A stretch of 64,000 nt of DNA, taken from assembly GCA_948567375.1 (NCBI GenBank), contig OX419756.1, positions 13,025,001 through 13,089,000 on the forward strand. The letters run 5' to 3'. Below the pieces are notes generated by a model that saw nothing but the letters and a program-made list of their open reading frames with translations, had not been told where the DNA came from and searched no databases. The translations under genes were made by a program, and so were the position numbers. Of this stretch, positions 54,978-64,000 are shown in pieces (positions within the stretch are counted from its first letter, which is position 1; each line of letters opens with the position of its first letter). Source of the DNA: Lunularia cruciata (Eukaryota > Streptophyta > Marchantiopsida > Lunulariales > Lunulariaceae).

Positions 54978-56845
54978 TAACAAAACAACAAGTAGTGTTC
55001 TTCTATCAGTTGTTTGCAAGAGGAATGGTGAATTGATTGAGGTGTTTTTACTAGCAAATGAGGTAGATGATTGGAAATTGGAGGACACAAACATCCCTAC
55101 ATTACTTCATACTATGCATAATGCCTTTTATTTAGGGTTGAATCTGCTTAATGTGGAGGAGAAGGAGAGACTGGTGTCTCACTTCTATCCGAATCTTTGT
55201 TGAGATGCAGATGAAGATGAGCGGATTTACATAAGAGTAATTCAAGAAGAAGATGCTTATTATGCTAGAATCGGCTAGGAGAAGAAGAAAAGTAGACCTA
55301 AGGAGGTGGCTTCACCAATTCAACAGCAAAAGACTCAACAATGAACTTGAGGCATGAGATGGTGGTAGCAAACTTGTTGTTAGAGGTAGAGTCAAAAGGC
55401 AAAGTAGAATCCAAGGGTGAGGAGTTAAAGGAAGAAGAGGATGAGCTCACCTTGTAGAGTGAAGAATCAAACAATGAAAGTGAAGGTGAGCTTGAAGTAT
55501 AGCAACCAAGTGAGGAGGTTGTTGAAAAAGAAGAATGGAAGTTCCACACAAAGATTGATTTTATGGAAGAAGACAATTGCCCATACCCAAAACTGCCAAA
55601 AGAAGATATTTTTGAGGAGCAAGAGGAGCCAATACTGATATTTCCAAAGAGAGTAAGAACAAAGCAAAGTTTGCAATCTACAAAAGTATGATTGAGCCAA
55701 GTCATGGAAGAGAAAGAAATCTTGGAAGAGATTACATTGACTGTAAGAAGATTAAGACTTTGGAGTAAGGCACCAATGGAAGAGGGACCCCCAAAGCCAA
55801 AGATGATGACACAATGGAATTATCATGGTAGATTATCTGGCAAAGATTGTTTGTCCTTTACTTTCATAGTTGCAGAAGATAAAGAAGGAAGTCTAGCAAG
55901 ATCATACAATGATGAAGAATGAGTTGCAAGTAATGCACTATTTGAGTGAAGATGTCCTCCAAATAAAGAAGAGGTTTATCCAAGGAAGGAAGAAGCCAAA
56001 GTACTTTGAATTGATATAGTGGTTTTGGACCAGCGGTTGACGGATTTGCAGAGGAGTTTCAAGGAATGGGGCAATATTATTAAGTGCCAAGAAGAAGCAT
56101 TGAGGGAGAAGGATATGGCAGTTGAGATATTGAGAGTAGAATTCAAAGACACACATGTGGAAGCTATGAATTCTAAGGCCATTGTGGTTGTAATGGAGCA
56201 AGAGTTGGAGAGTTTAAAGAATGAGTGCTCTGAAGAACAATCAAGCTTGGCAACATGAATTGGCCAGTCAATATCAAGAAGAAGAGAAATTGTATGGATT
56301 AGTGAGGAATGTAGAAGCTCAGTTTTCTTGTTATGAAGAGGAGAAGGAAGCTTTGAAGATGGAGTTTGAGGAAGAATTGACAATGTACCAAACTGAGTTG
56401 GAAGCCAAAAGAGCTTGGGAGAAGACAATTTCAAAGAATACATTGGAGTCAATAGAAGAAGTCATCATGAGAGTAAAGGTGATGTTGAGTATAGAAGCAT
56501 AAGTGGAGCTAGAAGAACCAAGACTACACAAGTTGAGGTTGTTAGTACAAGAGATGAGGAAGAGGAAGGCACATGATGTAGAAATGAATAATCTTTTTAT
56601 TTGCTTGAGAGAGAGAGAGAAAGAAGATAGAAATATGTTAGAAGTAGGAGACAATGTGAGTCTCAGATTGGATTTAGTTAGATTGGCTTTAGATGAACTT
56701 TGCAATGATCTGAAGGAAGAAACTAGATATGAAGTAGTTGAGGTAGGAGTGCAAGTGTCTTGAGATGAGTTACCTAATGTGTCTGAAGAAGTTAGGGTAG
56801 AGAAGGAGAATGTAGTAAGATTAGAGATGAATTTAGTTGTAGTTC
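54978..56845 (+). repeat. B-family LTR H, second part, with LTR-ORF
   Basis: After the TAACA duplication the LTR-ORF of H resumes (QQVVFFYQLFARG, then LHYFILCIMPFI with a frame change). An acidic part lies near 55,370-55,500, and a long coiled coil at 56,019-56,500 (VEAMNSKAIVVVMEQELESL, EEEKLYGLVRNVEAQFSCYE), then LHKLRLLVQEMRKRKAHDVE at 56,515-56,580. It ends at 56,845, where LTR J inserted, before the conserved tail. Several TAG and TGA stops occur. Its missing end should lie outside this window or beyond L. Confidence 0.75.
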
Positions 56846-59692
56846 TGTGGTACCCACATTTTTTGTTTTGGTTTGATTTGGTAAAGTTTTGAGGAAGAAG
56901 TGCGTTGATAAAGCCAAAGGAGGGCTAAACGGGGAAGAAATGTGAAGAATCATGTGTTTGGCATAAACCCAAAGTTGACCTTGGGTCAAGTCCAAAGGAC
57001 ACAAGATGGGCAAGAGAGAAATATAAAAACAAGGACTTTGTATCAGGTAGTGCAACCTGATCCAAAGAACATGTAACAAACTTCTTTGGGGTTTGCCAAT
57101 CAAGAAAGTACATGAGAAGAAAGATACTATTTTGGGATCAAGAAGTTCTTAACAGGGACAAGAAATAACTTCACAGAATTGGTGAGTGGCACGGAGCAAC
57201 GACTGAAGAATGACCAATCAGCAAAGGACTGTAAAATCAAGATTTCTACAAGAAAGCACCGCAATGTCCAGGCACTACCCTATCCCTATTCAGAGTGAAG
57301 GGGATGCAAATTGCAAATTTGCAAGAAGAAGAGTGGGTTAAAATCTTGGGTACAATCTTTCACAAGAAGAGAGTGAGGAAACACATGATGGCCCCAAAAG
57401 TGAGTAAGCAAAGTGTGGTGAGGGGTCTTGCAATGTGCAAATTAGATGTAGTAGCAAGGATCCAAGTCTTATCAAGAGTTCATATAATGTTTCTAGCCTT
57501 GAACTGGAATTTTAGTTTTCCAGGTTTCATGGCAGAAATTACCATGAGTGGTTGCAAGGATGAGCCAAAGCACAAAGAGAAGAGAGGAAATCCGGCTTGA
57601 TGGACAGAGCCGGATTTGAGATTAGTCCTAGGGAGAGAAGCAGGAGAGGTAAGAGGTACCACTTTCTATTGGGAGTGTGATGCCTCAAAAGAGAATGTCA
57701 AGGTGAAGAATTCTTTTAATCCACCATGCACCAAGAACGGTATAAGGTGGATAGCTGTAGAGACCCAAAGCTGAGAGGGATCGTGACTGCAATGATGGCA
57801 ATGTCCAAGCCAGAGCAAACCACCTATGTCATGATGCAACAGGTTGTGTTCTTCCATCAAATGTTTGCAAGAGAAGTAGTGGATTGGGCAAAGCGTCTCA
57901 ATCAACAAGTGAGGTAGATGATTACAAGTTGGAGGATGGACATGCAACCACACTACTTTGTGCCCTTCACACGACTAATTTCTACTTTAGGTTGACTTTG
58001 GAGGAGAGAAATAAGATGCGGTCACACTTTTATCTGGACCTATGCAAGGAGGCAAATGCGGATGAATGGTATTACATGAAGTGGGTATGAGATGTAGATG
58101 AGTATTACAAGAAGAGTGGAAAGGAGAGAATTATAGCAATTGACACCCCTAGGCCAAGAAAGAGAGACAACCCTAAAGGTTGCATTGCGTCAATGCAGCC
58201 GTAGAAGATGGAGAAGCCTAATCCAAAGGTACTGTTTGGTGAAGGCAAAGGAATTGACTCTTTGGAGGAGGAAGAGTCAGAAGGAGAAACCAAGTTGAAG
58301 GGAGAAGCCTTGGGAGGAGAAGAAGGGTTCACATTGCAAAGTGAGGAGATGAGTAGTGGTATTGAAGGCAAGGCAAAAGTTCAGCAAACAAGAAGAAGGA
58401 TTGTGGATGCAGAAAAAGCCGAGTCCAGAGGTGTCCACCATCGAGCGAGGACGTGGGAAGGAAGAAGAAGGAGTCTTGGTGTGTCCAAGAGCTGCCAAGA
58501 GGAAGAGAAGTGTTCAAGCAGCCAACATCGGACCCAATAAAGTTACCACCAAGGAGGAGGAGAGCTCAAATGAGGAGACACTGAAGATACAAAGATCACA
58601 ACTTTGGAGTAAGGTGCCAGTAGAGGAGTTACTTGCAAGTGATGAAGAAGTTAGGGCCGATGACAAGAAGTATGATGGAGTGGAGTACCTATTGAAAGTT
58701 GTATGTCCTTTGTTGGTGTTTCTACAACAAAAGAAAGCAAAAATGGCAAGCGCTAATCTGATTGTGAAAGACGAGTTAGCAATTGTAATGAAGTGGAGAG
58801 CAAAGACCACATTGTTGAGAAGTAAGTTAATGCAAGTATAGATGGAAGCCAAAGAACTTCAGGTGGAGGAAATTTGTTGGAGTAAGCATTCAGAAGTGAT
58901 GAGGGAGGATTTGAGGAAGTGTCATGAGGAAGCCAAGGGGAAGACGGTGTTGGTAGAAGTGCTGAAGGGAGAAATTGTTGATGCACAAGTTGAAGTTGTT
59001 GGTGTAGGACGCAAGGAAGAGGAAGGTGAAGTTCACCTCCTCATTGAACAATTTGTTGATTTGTTTGCAAGATCATGTAGATAGGAAGATGTTTGATGTA
59101 GGAGACCATGTTTGTCTTAGATCAGATCTTGTGAGAACAAATTTGGATAGGCTTTGTAGTGAAGTAAAATAAGTCAAGAAGTCTGAAGTAGTAGAAGTAG
59201 GGGTACAAGTGTTTTTGGGTGAGTTACCTGAGGTAGTGGAGAGGAGTGTGTCAATAGTGATGTAGATAGAGTAGATAGGAATGCAATTGTAGTTCATAGT
59301 GAATAAATAGTAGAAATAGAAGAGCTAGGAGTGGGATTAATTAGACCCAAAGAAGGAGAAATACTTGAGGGAACATTGGGTTTAGAAGCCAAAGTCAAGG
59401 TTGACATTGGATTGGATTAATAACAAATTTGAGATTGTAGAGCTAGATATGAAGAAGTGCATTGTCATTTTGGATTTGCGGGTTAGTAAAGTTGTTGTAG
59501 AATGATATTTTATTAGTAATTGTTGATTTCTCTACTATGTAAAGGAGGCATTTTCAGTCTTATGTTGTTCAATGTTCTTTATTTTTGAAGATAGATAAAG
59601 CAAAGTGGTGAGTTAAGTGCTTGTTGCTTGAGCAAATGATAACTTAAGATAACTTTGCGGTACCCTAAAGTGATACTTGTTGGGTTTTTATA
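56846..59692 (+). repeat. LTR J of the B family, 5' LTR of K
   Basis: It begins TGTGGTACCCACATTTTTTG and ends GTTGGGTTTTTATA, where the usual GTCACA has decayed. A decayed tRNA-Asp-like primer site follows (AGGTGCCACTACC at 59,700-59,712), so J is the 5' LTR of an element and not a solo LTR. Bases 56,846-57,387 and 59,421-59,692 are non-coding. Confidence 0.8.
57388..59420 (+). pseudogene. LTR-ORF in LTR J
   Basis: It starts MAPKVSKQS at 57,388, as in D. VVARIQVLSRVHIMFLALNW, GNPA-stop-WTEPDLRLVLGREAGE and later pieces of the N-terminal domain are clear. The acidic segment is at 58,208-58,400 (LEEEESEGETKLKGEALGGE). A coiled-coil-like part lies near 58,840-59,080. The tail ends LGLEAKVKVDIGLD with TAA at 59,418-59,420. 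Frame changes at about 57,730, 58,360 and 59,085 and several stops make it inactive. Confidence 0.72.
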
Positions 59693-59975
59693 TGATTTTA
59701 GGTGCCACTACCAAAAAATAGAAATCTTGGGAGTGGAAGAATACAAAGCTGGATCTTAAGCTGGTCATCCAACAAATATGAATGTCTACATTGAGAGAAT
59801 AACGGGAAGAGAGAGCTTGTAGACAAAATTTAAAACATGAAGAAGAAGAATGCCAAAAGATCCGCTTCACTAGCAACAAACCTGAGAAGGAGGCATTGGG
59901 TCTACAACTTTTTTATGAAGTTCAAGAAGCCTTGAAAGAACTCGAACAAAAGAAACACAAAGTTGGGTGGTGAGC
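59693..59975 (+). mobile_element. Element K internal start: primer site and gag N-terminus
   Basis: After the decayed primer site, the plus strand encodes a gag beginning like that of B: ERITGRERACRQ, then EKEALGLQLFYEVQEALKEL (about 59,890-59,950) matching EREALDFQLLHKVQEALQEL of B. L interrupts it at 59,975. K was therefore a full B-family element in the opposite orientation to B. Confidence 0.7.
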
Positions 59976-60561
59976 TATAATACAAGCAGCTAGACATATT
60001 ATCTAGAGGTGAAAATTGGCTTGGTAACATCTAGAAGGATGTTGTGTATAATGGGCTAGGTAGATCAGATAGAGATGTCACCAAAAGAGTACTTTTACTA
60101 ATAAAGCAGAAGCTAAAAATAGCCAAAAAACTTTAGAGCCAATTTTAGAGGCCTAAATGGATGAATTAGGCCCCAAAAATGGAAAGATCCTTTTTCCTTG
60201 AGGGACAAAGCCTTGCTTTCTCTCCCCTATGATTTGTCTCATCAAGAGCTTTCCAATGGTACCTCACACACACAATTCTGAGCTTCTTATAGGAAGATTC
60301 CCTTTGGTCGAACCCGTTTGACCAACTAGATAGGACAAGGACTAACATGTCACCTATCCAAAAACTAATCCAAGGATGGAGCTTGACAATAGGTCACCAA
60401 TCCATGTATCTGATCCAAGGGTGGAGCTTCCTTTGAGTGGATCCTCTTTGCTATATAATAAAGAGAAGGTGCTCTTTGGGACATCGGAGGATTGAGTGTG
60501 AAACTTGTGTTTTCTTTGTTGCATCTTTCTTGGAGAATTCTCTTGTCCTTGGAGTATTACA
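59976..60561 (+). repeat. 5' LTR of element L (C family)
   Basis: It begins TATAATACAAGCAGCTAG (first TG now TA) and ends TTGGAGTATTACA. It matches the C LTR with many changes and internal deletions (586 bp versus about 740). A promoter-like TGCTATATAATAAAGAGAAG lies at 60,449-60,468. Confidence 0.82.
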
Positions 60562-60562
60562 A

Positions 60563-60574
60563 TGGTATCAGAGC
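60563..60574 (+). promoter_or_regulatory. Primer-binding site of element L
   Basis: TGGTATCAGAGC lies one base after the LTR end, an exact tRNA-iMet-type site as in C. Confidence 0.9.
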
Positions 60575-60698
60575 GGTTATTTTAATCCAAGAGAGTGGAT
60601 CACCCCTCTTAGAAGAGCACAAGCTATTGAAACTGAGTAATTTGAGGTGGAGAACATAGTGCAATTGCTAGACTTGGTGAAGTGCTTTAGGGAGCGGA

Positions 60699-60925
60699 TG
60701 GGATGGATGCACTAGAAGGACAATTTCTTGCACCTAGCTTCCCATTCTTGAATCATTCCCATTCCACATCAAGATTATGTACATCTAGTGTGAGCAAATG
60801 AAGGTATCTCTAGTTTATCACTTTGGAGTAGAATTTATGGATAGAGTGATGAATTCACCAAACTCGATGATTCCACCTTTGGTGGTATACAATAGAGAGT
60901 GGAATTTGACAATCTATATTCTATT
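60699..60925 (+). pseudogene. Leader ORF of element L
   Basis: It starts MDALEGQFLAPSFPF, matching MDAPGGQFPAPSFPF of C, then is frameshifted near 60,750; the other frame continues the match to its end (REWNLTIYILL). It is inactive. No gene is seen between it and gag at 61,179. Confidence 0.6.
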
Positions 60926-61178
60926 ATGATGTTATGGATCTGAATGTGCCAAATCCTCACCCTTTCAACATGCAAGTAGAAATCCGTTATCTAGTTAAAC
61001 CAAAAGTGATATTTAGGGATTTTTTATTTTTTATTTTGGTAAGGAATATTATCAATGAGTGATAGCCTCTAGGTTCCCAATGGCAGTCTCCATAGTTTGT
61101 GCACCCTCACGAGTGATCATTCTAACCCTTTATTGAAATCGTAAGTAGCAATTGAACATTGGTCGTGTGTAGGAATCA

Positions 61179-62060
61179 TGGATCCGTAGTTGTAGGAGTT
61201 GATGCAAGGAATGCAGGGGATGTTGAACGAGTTTGGAGAAATCAAGATGACCATGGAGGAATTGAAAAATCATATATGTACTATCAAGAAATGATCAAGT
61301 AATGCAAGAAGGGGAGCCATCTCAACAACCAGCACAAGCAATCAAATTACTTGGAGAGGTATGCATGCCAATGACACTGATTCCTATCAACAACCAAGCC
61401 ACATTTTTACTACAAATGAAAAAGACATGCAACATCAAGCCTTACAAGAGATAGCATTCCATGGGAGTAGTGGAAAACTGGATTTCAATAATGAATCAAT
61501 ACCTTTGATTGTTTGCAATGGAGATCACTAATCATTCTACATGTGTGTTTGCGTGTGGGTACTTGACTCATAAAGCCCTCACATGGTATAATGCATGGGA
61601 ACAATCATTGTTGGTAGAAGGAAGAGAGGTCACTTGGACAGCGATGCAAGAAGGGCTGCTCAAAAATTTCCAATCTGTAGATTCCATGCAAATGGCCCGA
61701 ACCAGACTCTAGGGGTTGAAGCAAAAGAATAGCATACAAGAGTATGTCGAGGTATTTTTGGATCTACAAGTTGCAATAACCGATATGAGTCCAACCAAAG
61801 CTCTTGATCATTTCAGGAGAGGATAAAAAGAGCAGATTTGCCAAGAGGTAATGGTGCAAAATCCTTGTACTATTTTTAAAGCCATTGCCTGCACCCAAAG
61901 AATAGCAAGGATGCAAAACTATCCAGCCGAGACACACCATTTTGGTGGACTAGTTCTTATGGAATTAAGCAACATTTGGTTTTGAGATAGAGGAGCAAGA
62001 CCTCTCCAAAGAGAATAGGGACAATTCAAAGAAAGGAGAGAAGTTGTCCCATGGTGTCAT
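61179..62060 (+). pseudogene. Element L gag
   Basis: It starts MDP-stop-L-stop-ELMQGMQGML at 61,179, where C has MDPQLQELVQGMQGML; both stops are TAG replacing Gln. Later blocks are FACGYLTHKALTWYNAWEQS and MQEGLLKNFQSVDSMQMA (61,550-61,690), EYVEVFLDLQVAITDMSP and MVQNPCTIFKAIAC. Further TAG, TAA and TGA codons and indels occur. Confidence 0.8.
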
Positions 62061-64000
62061 TTTGTGGTTTGCGTAGCCCGTCAAAAACTGACTTATCATT
62101 TTTATCTCCACATTAGTGGGGTAGGTTGTCTACTAGGTCCAATGGATGAGATGCTATCATGTGAGCAATCTTTGTACATGTATGTGATTGGCCATGTGGG
62201 TTACAATCTTATCATGTTTGAGGGCTCTGATGAATAAAGATGAGTGCAAGTGGAGAGATGGGAGTGTGTTTTAGTCTAGGAGTCTTCAGGAGGAAGAGGA
62301 CATTAGGAGTGAGAGTTGTAGCAGTGCACGAGTGGTAGAACATCAGAGGAAGCGTTTGAGCATGAGATGTCCCATGCTCCCGATCTGCCACTCCCAAATC
62401 CTTTTCTCATCAGGCTTCAGATTTTGCACCGTGATGGCTTACAAGATTGGTTGGTGGCACGTTTTGGGGTGGTATTTGTGGAGTCAGTGAAGGGAAACCC
62501 AAATCCTATGGTCCTTCTGGTGCTTACTTCTGAGCATGTCTGGGACTTGACAATATATGTACTTCTATAGCTGGGAAATGCCAAATTTTTGCTCATAAGT
62601 TTCAAGGTGGAGTTGTGGGGTCCATTTGTCAAAAAGTAAAAAGACTAAAGGACAAATGTGCAAGAGATCAGGTCCCAATAGAGAAGTTTGGAGTTTTTTG
62701 ACCATCAAAGGAGTTTGGGGTAGCCATTTGGGAAACAAAGGACATAATTGAAAAGAAGAGCTGACAAACTACAATCTGAAGATAGAAATCACATGATTTG
62801 AGCTGATTCTAAGAGGGATATGATAGATTGAATCAAGGGGGGTAAAATTAATACCCAGAAACACAAAGTATGCAATTGAGGGAGCTTCTTGAGACATTTA
62901 CACTATCTATCAATGGGATTAGAGAGGAGACAAAGTTCTTACAATATTGAGCACAAGAAATTTAGTTTTGGATCAATATCAAGTCAGATCTACTTGATTG
63001 AAGTTGAAGCTCTTGAGGTGTAAGGTGATGGAGAAGTGCTAATGATCAGGTTTGGAGTTTTGGTCACTTCCCAAGTTGTGGCTTGAGATAACTTATGAAA
63101 ATTTCTAGTCTTGTTTTTGGTTGAGATGTGCACCTTTGTGTTAGGACTTCATGTAAATTCTTTAAATAGAGAATTCAAGGTCTTGGATCAAGTATACATA
63201 GGTCTGTAGAGCTCACAAGTTAGCGCAGCTCATGAATTGATCCATATCTAGGGATTGGGGTTGGATTAGGCCATCAAAATTTACAGAGTGTTAATGAAGA
63301 GCACAACCAACTACGTTTGAAAACTTGGTTAGCTTTGGTCTCATAGGGAGTTAGATCTGATGCAATAAGTTTTATTGAAAAGATTGTCATAAGCTCAGAG
63401 GGGCATTTCTTTCTTCATTCCTAATTGAATGTCAATTCTCTCACTTTTGTGACTATGATTGAGATTTTAAATTTCCAGAGTGTTTTGTGAGGATCAAGTT
63501 TATATCTGGTTTAGAAATCAAGGGAAAGTTGGCAAGAACCAGGGGCAAAACCCTAACAAGGGGATTTTGAAATTAGGGTGAGAGTTGCAAAAACCTGGCG
63601 AACTTTGAGAGCTTGTCAAGGGAGTTTTAGTGATCTGATTGAAGTCTATTTTATATCATTGGAAAGCTTATGTCACATGATTTCTGTTGAACCCTAGGAC
63701 ACTTGAATCCAAGCTATACAGAAAGGGTTTTGTTCATATGAGCTGCATAGAGTTTTCCCCATCAAGAAGACATAAGAAATCCCCACATGGAGTAGGAATT
63801 TGTTGGGATATGAAGTACAACTTGGAGGAGATTTGGAGTACAGGTTTAAATTAGCTTGATGATAGAGCACAAAGGCTCTCAAGCTCTTTTCCGACCAAAA
63901 AACATAGAGAGTTACTGCCACATTCCTATGATTGGGTCCTCTCTGTGCTTGCATGCTTGTTTGTACGCCCAGTTGGTTTAGATTTGTGTGTGGGCGTGGT
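62061..64000 (+). other. Unassigned region with a leader-type ORF
   Basis: A 67-codon ORF at 62,367-62,570 begins MSHAPDLPLPNPFLI and ends HVWDLTIYVLL, resembling the leader ORF of C and L (NPF near the start, NPNPMVLLV and WDLTIY at the end). It suggests another element of that group, but no primer site or gag could be placed. From 62,640 to 64,000 I see no gene; a purine run AAGGGGGGTAAAA at 62,837-62,849 could be a polypurine tract. Confidence 0.35.

Larger units (their letters stand above)
59976..62060 (+). mobile_element. Element L: 5' part of an old C-family chromovirus
   Basis: LTR, primer site, leader ORF and gag follow in the same order as C but on the plus strand. Similarity to C stops near 62,050 in the Arg-rich part of gag, before the zinc knuckle. 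Pol is absent from the window. It inserted into the gag of K. Confidence 0.78.

Noticed and set aside
1-64000. tRNA or rRNA genes
   Set aside because: The only tRNA-like sequences are short primer-binding sites next to LTRs; no cloverleaf or rRNA block was seen.

Overview
This window looks like heterochromatic plant DNA made almost entirely of nested LTR retrotransposons. I see no host gene, tRNA, rRNA or CRISPR array. A land-plant (streptophyte) source is suggested by the TTTAGGG telomere-type repeats at 41,513-41,545, a chromodomain-bearing Ty3/gypsy element, Athila/Tat-like gypsy pol genes, and primer sites matching tRNA-iMet and tRNA-Asp. A species cannot be named from this. The captured DNA methyltransferase hints at a non-angiosperm or early-diverging lineage, which is inference only.

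Layout. (1) 1-6,905, minus strand: element A, a gypsy-like element whose single reading frame runs gag, aspartic protease, cytosine-C5 DNA methyltransferase, reverse transcriptase. (2) 6,906-8,012: broken ends of B-family LTRs. (3) 8,013-45,024: an old minus-strand gypsy element, F, cut up by later arrivals. These are a solo C-family LTR (9,836-10,349), a deleted gypsy element E (13,398-16,741), solo LTR D (16,786-39,842) and solo LTR M (41,113-45,024). D holds element B (17,269-36,555), and B holds chromovirus C (29,139-35,751). (4) 45,025-49,564, plus strand: decayed gypsy element N. (5) 49,565-51,958, plus strand: P, a second decayed copy of the methyltransferase element. (6) 51,959-59,975, plus strand: B-family LTRs H, I and J, with the first bases of an internal region (K). 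(7) 59,976-62,060, plus strand: L, an old relative of C. (8) 62,061-64,000: unassigned, except for an ORF resembling the C-family leader ORF.

Two systems stand out. First, A and P carry a DNMT3-like cytosine methyltransferase between protease and reverse transcriptase. In A it is fused in frame with gag and pol. Second, the B family has very long LTRs (about 3.8 kb) that themselves encode a large protein, here called the LTR-ORF. It has a conserved N-terminal domain, an acidic middle, a long coiled coil and a conserved acidic C-terminal tail. At least seven copies lie in this window, mostly in solo LTRs.

Most copies are dead. In A, all 15 in-frame stops I located between gag and the end of the methyltransferase are TAG or TGA, never TAA. 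This is the pattern expected from C-to-T changes at CAG and CGA codons in methylated DNA. Insertion order follows from nesting and from 5-bp target duplications: F, then D, then B, then C; and P, then H, then J/K, then L.
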